Part shown: positions 6,792 through 14,241 of the stretch, in pieces | How positions within the stretch are numbered: the stretch's first letter is position 1 | Layout of the letters: every line of letters starts with the position of its first letter | IMG/VR virus record: IMGVR_UViG_3300042923_000305 | Location: 1-45,979 of that record | DNA from: a virus | Length of the DNA: 45,979 nucleotides | Reading direction: 5' to 3' (one strand) | Notes under the pieces: model-generated | Seen by the model: only the letters and a program-made list of their open reading frames with translations | Told to the model about the DNA's origin: nothing | The model's database searches: none | Translations under genes and position numbers: made by a program

Positions 6792-6967
6792 CACTCCTAA
6801 ATGACCCCGTATGCAACGTAATCTCAACAATCATCCGGTGCTATCAGCTTGAGCCGGAACAGGAGCGCCGGAAGGAAATGGAACGGCTGATGCGATCGGT
6901 TGGATCGGCAATGGAGGCTATATCGGAAAGGGGGCGCGATATTGAGGAACGAGGTCAGCAAGTATGA
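6788..6967 (+). CDS. Unknown 59-aa protein
   Basis: ATG 6788 overlaps the previous stop (ATGA) and opens 59 codons. The second half is a charged helix (EPEQERRKEMERLMRSVGSA). No family recognised; coupling to both neighbours supports it being real. Confidence 0.55.
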   Translation: MTLLNDPVCNVISTIIRCYQLEPEQERRKEMERLMRSVGSAMEAISERGRDIEERGQQV

Positions 6968-7166
6968 AGATTTAGCCGCGACGATAGCTTTATCGGGCAT
7001 AAAAGAAAATATTCTGATGGAGTCATGGGAATACCGCGAAGGTAAAACGTTTCAAGATGTAAGGGCGGCAATTGTTAAAGGACGAAAGAAAGGAAACGGG
7101 AAATTTGAAAGGGAAATGATGGAGATTGGATATTGCCTTGAACGAGTGTTAAAGCCAAAAAAGTAG
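6942..7166 (+). CDS. Unknown 74-aa protein
   Basis: Start taken as TTG 6942, which has AAAGGGGG seven bases upstream; no ATG gives the full conserved-looking region. It overlaps the previous gene by 26 bases in another frame. Mostly helical, basic at the end. Confidence 0.5.
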   Translation: MRNEVSKYEDLAATIALSGIKENILMESWEYREGKTFQDVRAAIVKGRKKGNGKFEREMMEIGYCLERVLKPKK

Positions 7167-7178
7167 AGGAGAACGCAT

Positions 7179-7343
7179 ATGGATGAGAAACAAACCCTTG
7201 TTGAATACCTAACTAGCTTTGCCGGAGAAAGCGACACCCACCCAGAAGTCCGGCGCTTTATCGAAGACTTGATGATCAAGATCGAATTTGGTCACTTTGA
7301 AGAGGACGAACCGAAAGAAGATACCGATTGGGACAACGCTTAG
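7179..7343 (+). CDS. Unknown acidic 54-aa protein
   Basis: ATG 7179 follows AGAGGAGAACGCAT. Acidic, helical in the first two thirds, with an Asp/Glu tail. No family recognised. Confidence 0.55.
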   Translation: MDEKQTLVEYLTSFAGESDTHPEVRRFIEDLMIKIEFGHFEEDEPKEDTDWDNA

Positions 7344-7354
7344 GAGGTTAGATG

Positions 7355-7597
7355 ATGAGTAAATTAGCGGAAGTGAAAGAATATGCAGCAATGTGTGCAA
7401 AGACAGGTTTCAAGTACCACAATGCAGTTCAAGACGTTAACTACCTCTTATCCATCATAGAAGAAAAGGACAAGGCGCTGGATTTTTATGCAGATGAATC
7501 AAATTACGACCAAAACGAAGGTGCCTTTAACCCTGAAATCATTGATGAACGCGGTGAATTGGCCCGTACAGCCCTTAAATCCACTAAGGAGGAATAA
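7355..7597 (+). CDS. Mosaic accessory protein (ALDFYA tail family)
   Basis: About 80 aa. Two adjacent ATGs occur (7352, 7355); 7355 has better spacing from AGGAGG. A short helical head is followed by the tail KALDFYADESNYDQNE...DERGELARTALKSTKEE. The same tail closes the gene at 8156 and, diverged, the gene at 9202; the DNA around the stop codon and next ribosome site (7571-7593) is repeated at 8753-8775. Function unknown. Confidence 0.7.
   Translation: MSKLAEVKEYAAMCAKTGFKYHNAVQDVNYLLSIIEEKDKALDFYADESNYDQNEGAFNPEIIDERGELARTALKSTKEE
7571..7593 (+). repeat. 23-bp repeat spanning a C-terminal tail and the next ribosome site, copy 1
   Basis: The bases encoding ALKSTKE and the following AAGGAGGA are identical at 7571-7593 and 8753-8775. 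The repeat carries both a protein tail and the ribosome site for the next gene, a plausible recombination joint for swapping whole genes. Confidence 0.85.
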
Positions 7598-7599
7598 CC

Positions 7600-7950
7600 T
7601 TGAAGGTTGGAGATACGGTTTACCTTGAACGTGCAGGTAACAATGCAAGGTACGAGCAGGGAATAGTCCCTCACGTAATTATGAAAATAGGGAAAAAGTA
7701 CTTTTACGTATCACCACCAGGAAGAGAGAAAAGCGAGATTTTTTGGATAAAGTTCTACAACGACAGCAAAAGACAGGTGACTAATTACACCGCAAACTGG
7801 GAGTTCCACGAAACAGAGCAGTCATACATTGATCAAGTTCGCAAGAATCAGCTAGTGGAGAAAATAAGAAGCTCATTCGGGCATTGGGGCGAAATAAAGT
7901 TTTCGCTTGAAAAGCTTGAACGTATAAACGCTATTTTGGAGGAGGAATAA
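7600..7950 (+). CDS. Phage beta-barrel-like protein
   Basis: A 116-aa protein from TTG 7600 behind AAGGAGGAATAACC. The first half, MKVGDTVYLERAGNNAR...VPHVIMKIGKKYFYV, reads as a small beta barrel common in Gram-positive phages; the last third is a charged helix. No biochemical role known. Confidence 0.65.
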   Translation: MKVGDTVYLERAGNNARYEQGIVPHVIMKIGKKYFYVSPPGREKSEIFWIKFYNDSKRQVTNYTANWEFHETEQSYIDQVRKNQLVEKIRSSFGHWGEIKFSLEKLERINAILEEE

Positions 7951-7952
7951 CC

Positions 7953-8159
7953 ATGGGGCCAGGAAGAGAACCAAAGGAATGTGGAAACTTGGAACTAATC
8001 AGCGAACTAATGGACTGTGTAGAAGGGGGGGACGTGGAATTCAGGCTGCATTACATTGCAGAGATTGAACGCCGCTTGAATGCAGGTATGCCAGAGATGG
8101 CAGAAGATGCAAAAGAATATTGGTGGAGCACACATACTTACGAGGAGGAAGAATTATGA
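7953..8159 (+). CDS. Unknown acidic 68-aa protein
   Basis: ATG 7953 follows GGAGGAGGAATAACC. Acidic and mainly helical, ending in an acidic aromatic stretch. It overlaps the next gene by four bases. No family recognised. Confidence 0.6.
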   Translation: MGPGREPKECGNLELISELMDCVEGGDVEFRLHYIAEIERRLNAGMPEMAEDAKEYWWSTHTYEEEEL

Positions 8160-8788
8160 CACCAGAAACTCTAAAATCCACATGCATAATGTTCCGAACT
8201 GAGTTAGAACGTCAAGGCGCATCATTAGGCATCATGTCCGTATTCCACAGCATGTGCAGTTACTTAGGCGGAGAAAGCAGAGATTTGAATCGGGCGTTGG
8301 CTGATCTGGCTGTAGAACAAAAGGCACGGCGTAAGGCAACGATGGACTTGCCCAAAGAACTGTTCCAAAAGGCCGGGGAACTGGATGAAATTAAAGCCGG
8401 GAATCATCCAGATTGGGCATTACGCAGCACTGAGGATTTGAGGGATATACACCTGCTGGAATCTCAATTAGCAGAGGCACAGCAACTACGGGATGAAATT
8501 TGGAACGTGGTGAAAGAGCGCGGAGAGGAAAAAAGAAAGGCAGAATTAGAACTGTCTGAATTGAGAGAAGCGGCAACAGAAGAAATCCGAAAACGCGATC
8601 TTTGGCTAGAAGAGGCACAACAGACCATAGCCAGGATGCGGAAGGCGCTGGAGTTTTATGCAAACGAAGAAAACTACTGTCGATCTGATCTTGAACGAGA
8701 ACAAGGATACGCACAAGAAGTAATGTGGGACAGAGGGATTATAGCTCAAGCCGCCCTTAAATCCACTAAGGAGGATATACAACAATGA
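8156..8788 (+). CDS. Mosaic coiled-coil protein B, shares modules with genes at 2005, 7355 and 9202
   Basis: About 210 aa from ATG 8156 (GAGGAGGAAGAATT upstream). The N-terminal ~55 residues appear unique. The middle repeats the IKAGNHPDWALRSTEDLRD module of the gene at 2005. A long coiled coil (about residues 120-165) comes next, then EEAQQTIARMRKALEFYANE (shared with 9202) and the ALKSTKE tail (shared with 7355). It is effectively a concatenation of parts found elsewhere in the genome, which suggests repeated recombination between accessory genes. Confidence 0.8.
   Translation: MTPETLKSTCIMFRTELERQGASLGIMSVFHSMCSYLGGESRDLNRALADLAVEQKARRKATMDLPKELFQKAGELDEIKAGNHPDWALRSTEDLRDIHLLESQLAEAQQLRDEIWNVVKERGEEKRKAELELSELREAATEEIRKRDLWLEEAQQTIARMRKALEFYANEENYCRSDLEREQGYAQEVMWDRGIIAQAALKSTKEDIQQ
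8393..8484 (+). repeat. 92-bp dispersed direct repeat, copy 2
   Basis: Partner of 2230-2321; five mismatches by eye. Confidence 0.9.
8753..8775 (+). repeat. 23-bp tail and ribosome-site repeat, copy 2
   Basis: Identical to 7571-7593; see that entry. Confidence 0.85.
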
Positions 8789-9189
8789 CATTCATCCCCT
8801 ACAGCAATGAGCGAGGCGCACAGTTAGCTTTGACCGTTGACAAACTTGGACGAATCCAACTGAGCGCAGAACTGCGGAGAAAGCTAGATTGTCACAACAA
8901 AGAAATTAACTTATACCTTTTCTTCGATCCAGACGGAAGAAAGATTGGCATAGCAAAAGATTACCCCGGAAAAAATATCAAAACGTTCAAATTTGACCAG
9001 TCAAGAGGGTACACTATTGCGCTGAACTTTTTGAATGACAATGATATCGAATACCGTACAGGAGCGGTCAGATACCAATATGAGCGAACGGAAAACGGAA
9101 TCTTGTCATTTGCAGCATCGCGCCAATATGCCGGAAATAAGCAACTCTTTCGGCAAGAGAAGAACGGCAATCTCGAAAAAATAAGCTAA
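8785..9189 (+). CDS. Unknown protein with AbrB-like N-terminus
   Basis: A 134-aa protein. LTVDKLGRIQLSAELRRKL (about residues 16-34) resembles the swapped-hairpin AbrB/MazE DNA-binding fold (V...GRI.LP.ELR). The rest is beta-rich and basic and not recognised. The AbrB assignment is from a short motif only. Confidence 0.5.
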   Translation: MTFIPYSNERGAQLALTVDKLGRIQLSAELRRKLDCHNKEINLYLFFDPDGRKIGIAKDYPGKNIKTFKFDQSRGYTIALNFLNDNDIEYRTGAVRYQYERTENGILSFAASRQYAGNKQLFRQEKNGNLEKIS

Positions 9190-9201
9190 GGAGGAATAAC
9201 C

Positions 9202-9477
9202 ATGACACCAGAACGGAAAGAAGAGATCAGACGAGAAAATGAAGAGTTGAAGAAGAAGTTAAAGGTAAACGCAGTACCAAGCCTTGTGAGAAAGAGCGGA
9301 CATATAACCGAGTTGCTGGCTGCTCTAGAAGAGGCACAACAGACCATAGCCAAGCAACGGAAGGCGCTGGAGTATTATGCAAGCCAGATGTGCATACAAC
9401 CCCAAGACATAGGATTGAACATTGGATATATCGCCAGAAAAACGTTGATGGAGTTGAAAGGGAGCATCGAAGCATGA
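9202..9477 (+). CDS. Mosaic coiled-coil protein C
   Basis: A 91-aa protein. A Glu/Lys/Arg-rich coiled coil (about residues 1-25) is followed by LEEAQQTIAKQRKALEYYAS, the module also found at 2005 and 8156, and a variant of the ARKTL tail. ATG 9202 has AAGGAGGAATAACC. Confidence 0.7.
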   Translation: MTPERKEEIRRENEELKKKLKVNAVPSLVRKSGHITELLAALEEAQQTIAKQRKALEYYASQMCIQPQDIGLNIGYIARKTLMELKGSIEA

Positions 9478-9680
9478 AATACAACGGAGCCAACCGGACT
9501 TATATCCCCCATCCCATCATATATGCTCCTGAGCCTCCAGGACCGTGCGTAACGCGCATGATGACCGAAGAGGAGCGTTTATACTACAACAGCTTAAAAC
9601 CCTACGTAAGGGACTCCAAAGTCAGCACACTGGCACCCAACAAATGGGACCAGCAGAATAGGAAGAAGGCATTCCGGTGA
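9474..9680 (+). CDS. Unknown 68-aa protein
   Basis: ATG 9474 overlaps the previous stop; the end overlaps the next start (GTGA at 9677). Pro/Tyr-rich N-terminus, basic C-terminus. No family recognised. Confidence 0.6.
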   Translation: MKYNGANRTYIPHPIIYAPEPPGPCVTRMMTEEERLYYNSLKPYVRDSKVSTLAPNKWDQQNRKKAFR

Positions 9681-10057
9681 ACCCAACCTGCCCCAAATGC
9701 AAACAGTACATGAGCAAGCGCCATGTATGCAAGCCAAAAGCAACAAAGACAGAGCGAGTAAAACGTCCGCCATCGCGACGACAGTTACGCAAAAACGAAA
9801 TTATATGCCCGCATTGTCGGTTTTTGTACACTCGCGAAATGTACGACCGTCACGAGTGCGATGGACACAAGCCAGCCGAGGAACACGCACTCAAGCGCAT
9901 GGATTACGGTATTCCCGTTGACCCGGATACGGTGCATTACATAAAGTTGCACATTGACCGGATGCCGCGCAAGCAAATGGCGAGAGCGCTCAACATGAGC
10001 AAAGTTAAGCTTAACTTTCTCATTGTGCAGGAAATCGGGCTGAAAGCGGAGGGATAG
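9677..10057 (+). CDS. Double zinc-finger protein with C-terminal helix-turn-helix-like segment
   Basis: A 126-aa protein from GTG 9677. It has two CxxC...HxC fingers: CPKCKQYMSKRHVC (about residues 5-18) and CPHCRFLYTREMYDRHEC (about 44-61), separated by a very basic linker. The last 40 residues (MPRKQMARALNMSKVKLNFLI) look like a helix-turn-helix. It is likely a nucleic-acid-binding regulator, translationally linked to the DUF1064 gene. Confidence 0.65.
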   Translation: MNPTCPKCKQYMSKRHVCKPKATKTERVKRPPSRRQLRKNEIICPHCRFLYTREMYDRHECDGHKPAEEHALKRMDYGIPVDPDTVHYIKLHIDRMPRKQMARALNMSKVKLNFLIVQEIGLKAEG

Positions 10058-10058
10058 C

Positions 10059-10457
10059 GTGGAACACATGAGCGCAGCAGAGTATCAAGCATTGCTCCAA
10101 AAGCCGCAGAAGAGTAAATACGGATCAAAGCGGGTGGAATACGAAGGCAAAAAGTTTGACAGCCAAGCGGAGGCCAACTATTACGCACAGCTTAAATACC
10201 TTTGGTTGGCTGGGGACATATTGCAAATTGAATTGCAACCCGAATACGTGCTGCAAGAAGCCGGAGTAGACAACGAAGGCAACAAGATCAGGCAGATTAT
10301 CTATCGCGCCGACTTCCGGGTTTTATACCGCAACGGCAAAAGGGAAGTGATCGACGTAAAAGGCCATCGCACGAAAGAATACTTACTCAAAATCAAAATG
10401 CTTCGCAAAAAGTACCCGGATATCAACTTTAGGGAGGTAAACGCGAATGAAGTATAG
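10059..10457 (+). CDS. DUF1064 / PD-(D/E)XK nuclease-like protein
   Basis: A 132-aa protein. The family core is visible: FDSQAEANYYAQL with a likely catalytic Glu (about residue 39), then YRADFRVLYRNGKREVIDVKG (about 88-109), matching D...E/D-x-K of the restriction-endonuclease fold. DUF1064 proteins are common beside phage recombination genes and may resolve branched DNA. GTG 10059 has GGAGGGATAGC; ATG 10068 is an alternative start. Confidence 0.8.
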   Translation: MEHMSAAEYQALLQKPQKSKYGSKRVEYEGKKFDSQAEANYYAQLKYLWLAGDILQIELQPEYVLQEAGVDNEGNKIRQIIYRADFRVLYRNGKREVIDVKGHRTKEYLLKIKMLRKKYPDINFREVNANEV

Positions 10458-10647
10458 CTGGACATGTAAAGGTGTGTCTGTGGGCTTCACCAGTGGTCGT
10501 GTGGGATTCATCTACATGCTGGATGAACAAATACCCCAGATCGAGGACAAACCGCTCTATCGCCCTCCTAGAGCGCCATATGGGGCATACTATGGATTGC
10601 CGATAGATGCATGGTTTAGTCAACCGATTAAGAGGGATGTGATATGA
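10447..10647 (+). CDS. Unknown 66-aa protein
   Basis: Starts at ATG 10447 after AGGGAGGTAAACGCGA, overlapping the DUF1064 gene by 11 bases. Rich in Gly, Pro and Tyr in the second half. No family recognised. Confidence 0.55.
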   Translation: MKYSWTCKGVSVGFTSGRVGFIYMLDEQIPQIEDKPLYRPPRAPYGAYYGLPIDAWFSQPIKRDVI

Positions 10648-10946
10648 GAGAGGGGGATTGGGTATACGGTGAGGTGATAAAGGACGGACTATGCATGTTT
10701 CGGGGGTTTGTGCTAAATGCTGGCGCGTATGTATCAAGAGTGAAATGCACTCATCCAATCGACATCCCAGAAATTGTTGTTGCAAACGATGACCTACACC
10801 TTTGCAGCGACGAATCGTTTCACATTGGCGACATCCCGGCGCTCATTGATTTGGCACTCATGACAGGTGATCGCGAATGGTTTGAAAAGCTGCAAATTGA
10901 GTTAGAATGGTGGAAAAAATCCGGTGAAATACTGGGTAAAAAATGA
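10644..10946 (+). CDS. Unknown 100-aa protein
   Basis: ATGA overlap at 10644. The first half is beta-like (GDWVYGEVIKDGLCMFRGFV); the second half reads IDLALMTGDREWFEKLQIEL, a short-helix pattern often seen in phage IDEAL-like proteins. No function known. Last gene of the 5.2-10.9 kb operon. Confidence 0.6.
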   Translation: MREGDWVYGEVIKDGLCMFRGFVLNAGAYVSRVKCTHPIDIPEIVVANDDLHLCSDESFHIGDIPALIDLALMTGDREWFEKLQIELEWWKKSGEILGKK

Positions 10947-10974
10947 AGAAAAACCGCATAGGTACGCTGTTTTG

Positions 10975-10983
10975 TGGTATAAT
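10975..10983 (+). promoter_or_regulatory. Extended -10 promoter
   Basis: TG-G-TATAAT (10975-10983) is a perfect extended -10; no good -35 is seen. It lies in the 96-base gap before the coiled-coil gene at 11043 and may start a separate transcript. Confidence 0.55.
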
Positions 10984-11042
10984 GGGATTATAATTATCGG
11001 AAGATTGGGAATATTCAAAATTTGACATAGGGGCGTGTCCAA

Positions 11043-12083
11043 GTGACCGAATTGCAAGCGAGATTGGCAGAAAAACAGAACGAATTGAACGAGATTAACC
11101 AGCGCGAAGCAATTGACCAGGAAGATTCAAACCGCCGCATTAAGTTGATCAATGAAATCAGCGAAATCGAACTTGAAATTAGCCAAACCGCAGAGCGTGA
11201 ACAAAAGTTTGCGGAGCATATCGATGGGCTGCTGGCACAGATTCAGGAGCTTGACCCATTCGGCGCGATGTTCCCCCGCGAGCAGTTTAACGGTACCTTT
11301 GGCCTGACGGAGTACGGCGAGTATCAAAAGCAGTTTAACGGGCTGCTGTACGGTATCCTAACCGATCAGCAGATGGAATTGTTTAGCCAGCACAAGGACG
11401 AGCTTGCACAAAAAGACCTGGAGATCGCCGCGCTGAAAGAAACGGCACGCGCCGCAAAAGAACGCGAAATCCAGCAAATTTGGCAGAACGATCAATTGCA
11501 AGATCAATTGAACCGACAGGAAATCGTGCTGCAAGAAACGGAAAAACGTGCGGATGCCGTAGAGGATCGGCTTGCTGAAACGGAGCGCCAACTTGGTGAA
11601 ATCAAAGCTGAACGCAACGCGCTGCAATCCCGGCTGGATACCATGACACAGCTTGCACAGAGCGAGAAGCCACAAGCGGCACCAGTGGTGAGCCAAAGCC
11701 TAAGCGAGCGTATTGCAGCTTTGAAGCCTGTAAAGAGCCTGAAAGATATGGCAGCGGATGACCTGATCAAACGCTTTGAAGACCGCCAAGCAAACGGAGG
11801 GAAGGTTGAATTCCAAGTGCCTTCGCTGCCGGAAGCGGCGACGTTTCCTGTCGCTGAGTCTCAAGACAATCGGATTTCTGACGAAAGTGCCGAAACAGGT
11901 GGTGAGACTGCTGACGCGGTAGGGTTTCAAGCGCCAGAAGTACCATTTTCCGGGGCCTATAGATACACCTCTGACGGCGAGATGGAAGGAACGGATGCTG
12001 AAAGAATGGATGCAACAGAAGCGCGATTCCGGGAAATTGAGCGGAGATTGAATGCGCTGGAGAATCAGCAGGTGGTGGCGTAA
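11043..12083 (+). CDS. Long coiled-coil protein
   Basis: A 346-aa protein from GTG 11043. Residues about 1-60 and 115-205 are heptad-rich coiled coils (many Glu, Gln, Lys, Leu). A short globular block lies between (about 75-115: FGAMFPREQFNGTFGLTEYG). The C-terminal part is acidic and ends in another short coil (FREIERRLNALENQ). It is not in the virion operon, so scaffold or tail roles are unlikely. The ribosome site is weak. Function unknown. Confidence 0.75.
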   Translation: MTELQARLAEKQNELNEINQREAIDQEDSNRRIKLINEISEIELEISQTAEREQKFAEHIDGLLAQIQELDPFGAMFPREQFNGTFGLTEYGEYQKQFNGLLYGILTDQQMELFSQHKDELAQKDLEIAALKETARAAKEREIQQIWQNDQLQDQLNRQEIVLQETEKRADAVEDRLAETERQLGEIKAERNALQSRLDTMTQLAQSEKPQAAPVVSQSLSERIAALKPVKSLKDMAADDLIKRFEDRQANGGKVEFQVPSLPEAATFPVAESQDNRISDESAETGGETADAVGFQAPEVPFSGAYRYTSDGEMEGTDAERMDATEARFREIERRLNALENQQVVA

Positions 12084-12622
12084 TGGCTAAATACCGCAAA
12101 AAGCCTGTAGTAGTGGATGCATTTCAATTGAATGATTGGCGTAATAAATTTCCTGATTGGTTTGAAGAAGCTGTGAGAAATGGGAAAGCACAGGTTTTTG
12201 CAGACTCTGGTGAATTTGCGGTGTTGATTCATACTTTAGAAGGTACTATGGGTGCTGTAGAAGGAGACTATATCATCCAGGGAGTAAACGGAGAAATCTA
12301 CCCATGTAAACCGGATATATTCGCCAAGACGTACGAACCACACATGGAGGAAATGCTCCAGTCCATTTATTCTCTTCTTACTGGTCCGGAAGTTGAAGAT
12401 AATCCATTGGATTTGGAAAGAATTGATGAAGTTGCAAGGTTAGAAATGGAAAAACGGTATGCCGGATATGAATTTGAACAGTTTGGATCAGGCTTTGGTA
12501 TGGAAGATGGCGTAAGAGAAGTGGAGTACAAAGTAATTTTGCCCGACAAATCAGAATTTTTTGTTACCATCGCTTACAACACCAACAACGATACATTGAG
12601 CGTTCATGAAAGGGTAAACTAA
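12083..12622 (+). CDS. Phage conserved protein (KYRKKPVVV family)
   Basis: A 179-aa protein. MAKYRKKPVVVDAFQ at the start, EGDYIIQGVNGEIYPCKPDIFAKTYE at about residues 58-83, and a variable C-terminal half. The first ~85 residues are a widespread phage domain of unknown activity. The C-terminal half (YKVILPDKSEFFVTIAYN) looks like a second beta domain. TAATG overlap with the preceding gene. Confidence 0.75.
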   Translation: MAKYRKKPVVVDAFQLNDWRNKFPDWFEEAVRNGKAQVFADSGEFAVLIHTLEGTMGAVEGDYIIQGVNGEIYPCKPDIFAKTYEPHMEEMLQSIYSLLTGPEVEDNPLDLERIDEVARLEMEKRYAGYEFEQFGSGFGMEDGVREVEYKVILPDKSEFFVTIAYNTNNDTLSVHERVN

Positions 12623-12628
12623 TTTTAG

Positions 12629-12665
12629 TTTGGGAAGGTATTCTCTTAGGGAAGTCCTTCCCAAA
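12629..12665. terminator. Perfect 10-bp hairpin after the rightward operon
   Basis: TTTGGGAAGG (12629-12638) pairs perfectly with CCTTCCCAAA (12656-12665) across a 17-base loop. No T-tract follows on the plus strand, so it may act with the neighbouring hairpin between converging transcripts. Confidence 0.6.
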
Positions 12666-12672
12666 TAAAAAA

Positions 12673-12688
12673 AGCCCCGAAAGGGGCT
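12673..12688 (-). terminator. Intrinsic terminator of the leftward cassette
   Basis: AGCCCC-GAAA-GGGGCT; read leftward, the stem is followed by TTTTTTTATTT, a textbook terminator placed at the stop of the last leftward gene. Confidence 0.85.
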
Positions 12689-12845
12689 ACACAATAGACG
12701 CTAATTTATCTGCATGCTGTTGCGCCTGATTGTAATCGTAAAAATCAGGACCAACCTTGCACCAATCAACAGACTTGTAATAATCAACGTCGCAATCAGC
12801 TACGGCAGCAATTAAATCGCCATCGGTCATAATTGACCATTTCAT
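12687..12845 (-). CDS. Unknown 52-aa protein of leftward cassette
   Basis: ATG 12845 (another ATG nine bases upstream is in frame) follows AAAGGATGACTGCA. Acidic, with several Asp/Tyr residues in the centre (DCDVDYYKSVDWCK). No family recognised. Third gene of the leftward cassette, ending inside the terminator stem. Confidence 0.6.
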   Translation of the reverse strand: MKWSIMTDGDLIAAVADCDVDYYKSVDWCKVGPDFYDYNQAQQHADKLASIV

Positions 12846-12876
12846 TGCAGTCATCCTTTCTATCACTATCTGCCTA

Positions 12877-13059
12877 TTAGTCAGGATTTACGGGTTTTAC
12901 AATGTGAGATACAGTCTCAGGCAACCAAAGCGGCGTTGAGCCATTAACAGTAAAGTCAGGTGGTGGATAGTTACCGCGCATAACCTCAACGTTGATTTGG
13001 CTGCGGTGTTTGCCAGTGGCGCGGGCAATGTCGGCTTGGGTTATAAGGTTAATTGTCAT
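12877..13059 (-). CDS. AlpA/MerR-like helix-turn-helix protein
   Basis: A 60-aa protein from ATG 13059 (GGGGAGAAG upstream). ITQADIARATGKHRSQINVEV gives a helix-turn-helix, followed by PPPDFTVNGSTPLWLPETV, the wing-like layout of AlpA/excisionase-type proteins, in which a residue pair such as PLW leads into the recognition segment. It could regulate the cassette, but an excisionase role with the distant serine recombinase cannot be excluded. Confidence 0.65.
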   Translation of the reverse strand: MTINLITQADIARATGKHRSQINVEVMRGNYPPPDFTVNGSTPLWLPETVSHIVKPVNPD

Positions 13060-13288
13060 CTTCTCCCCATCCTTCAATGGTGCAAGTATTGCCCATGCCA
13101 TCTTCCCAACGATCAGCAATCGGGCAACCGCCTTCGTTAAGTTCTTTGATGCAGTTGTTCATATCGTCCAAGTCACCGGGGGTAATGGTGCCGAGAAGCT
13201 TGCCGTCATGGTTGTAACAAACAAATTCGTGCAAGTCTGCGTCGATGCTTACGGCTTTAACAGTTACGTTTTTAGTGGTCCATTCCAT
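13049..13288 (-). CDS. Unknown acidic 79-aa protein, first gene of leftward cassette
   Basis: ATG 13288 follows GAAAGGATGATTATC. N-terminal strands (TTKNVTVKAVSI) and an Asp/Glu-rich C-terminus with three cysteines (C54, C66 region). No family recognised. Overlaps the HTH gene by 11 bases and lies about 60 bases from a near-consensus promoter. Confidence 0.65.
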   Translation of the reverse strand: MEWTTKNVTVKAVSIDADLHEFVCYNHDGKLLGTITPGDLDDMNNCIKELNEGGCPIADRWEDGMGNTCTIEGWGEDDN

Positions 13289-13347
13289 GATAATCATCCT
13301 TTCGGCTCATCCGCTGTATGCGGCTTATCGCTTAACTTCTTGATACA

Positions 13348-13376
13348 AATATAACACGGTAGATTAACACTGTCAA
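13348..13376 (-). promoter_or_regulatory. Strong leftward promoter
   Basis: On the minus strand: TTGACA (13371-13376), 17-bp spacer, TATATT (13348-13353). This is one of the best promoters in the window and should be recognised by the host vegetative sigma factor without phage help. Confidence 0.85.
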
Positions 13377-13423
13377 CAACTATTTTTAGATTATTTTGGA
13401 TATACCCATAAGGGGAGATAAGC

Positions 13424-13666
13424 ATGAACGACAGATTTTTCAAAGGATACAAACCAAATTTCTTTTTCAAAACAACGGATGAGCCTCTTCCCATAGGAAT
13501 TGTCATGCCGTGGGAAGAAGAGGCGCTTTTGAAAGAAATGAAGGATAAATTTCAGCAAAAGTTTGAAATATCGTATGAGGAATATAAAAGAAAAGCATAT
13601 GCGGACGTATTAAAACATCCACTAACCAGCGAAGTATACAAACCTAGAGAGGAGGTTAAACCATGA
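13424..13666 (+). CDS. Unknown 80-aa protein
   Basis: ATG 13424 after AAGGGGAGATAAGC. Aromatic N-terminus (FFKGYKPNFFFK), then a charged helix. Overlaps the ArpU-like gene by four bases, so the two are coupled. No family recognised. Confidence 0.65.
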   Translation: MNDRFFKGYKPNFFFKTTDEPLPIGIVMPWEEEALLKEMKDKFQQKFEISYEEYKRKAYADVLKHPLTSEVYKPREEVKP

Positions 13667-14208
13667 ACATGGACACGCGAAAGCTACTATACAAGTCCGA
13701 GCAGATAAAACAAGCCAGACAAAATGCACTGATAGCCATTGACACGCTAGAGGACCGCGATAGACGCTATCGCAATGACCTGAACTGGTTTATACGTGGA
13801 AGTGTCCCAAGCGACCGCACAGCGGCTGTTGTGATCTCAGAGGAGGACACGGTTAGCAAGATCGAGTATCTACGCTGGATTGTGCGAGAGCTAAACGTAA
13901 TCATTGATGCCATCAGCCGGGCAGCGGCGACACTTAACCCGGAGTTGCATGAGTTGATTAAACTGCGATACTTCGACGATGGATCGGTTACCGCTGTTAC
14001 CATGAAAATGGGCATCAGCGAAAGCGCCTATAACCACAAGCACGGGATAGCGTTAAAGGCCATGACGGCCTGTCTCAACCCGTTGTGCATTACGGAGGAA
14101 CATTTGGATGGGCTGCTATTTGAGCCTTACAAAAAGCGTCTGGATGCGTTGGGAAAACCAAAAAGCAGAGAATATCGAGGGAAAATCAAAGGTTCGACGG
14201 CATCTTGA
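13663..14208 (+). CDS. ArpU-like late transcription regulator
   Basis: A 181-aa helical protein. The N-terminal 100 residues are helices typical of the ArpU/RinA family, and LHELIKLRYFDDGSVTAVTMKMGISESAYNHKHGIALKAM (in separate halves, about residues 92-132) is a sigma-region-4-like helix-turn-helix. In Gram-positive phages such proteins sit before the terminase genes and activate or control late transcription. Position here is the same: a promoter, structured RNA and the late genes follow directly. Confidence 0.75.
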   Translation: MNMDTRKLLYKSEQIKQARQNALIAIDTLEDRDRRYRNDLNWFIRGSVPSDRTAAVVISEEDTVSKIEYLRWIVRELNVIIDAISRAAATLNPELHELIKLRYFDDGSVTAVTMKMGISESAYNHKHGIALKAMTACLNPLCITEEHLDGLLFEPYKKRLDALGKPKSREYRGKIKGSTAS

Positions 14209-14210
14209 CG

Positions 14211-14219
14211 TGTTATACT
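14211..14219 (+). promoter_or_regulatory. Extended -10 promoter for the tRNA-like RNA
   Basis: TG-T-TATACT (14211-14219) is an extended -10 immediately after the ArpU-like stop. The -35 is poor (TTCGAC at 14193, 15-bp spacer), as expected for an activator-dependent late promoter. Confidence 0.55.
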
Positions 14220-14241
14220 GGTATTAGTGAGAAGCAAGGCA

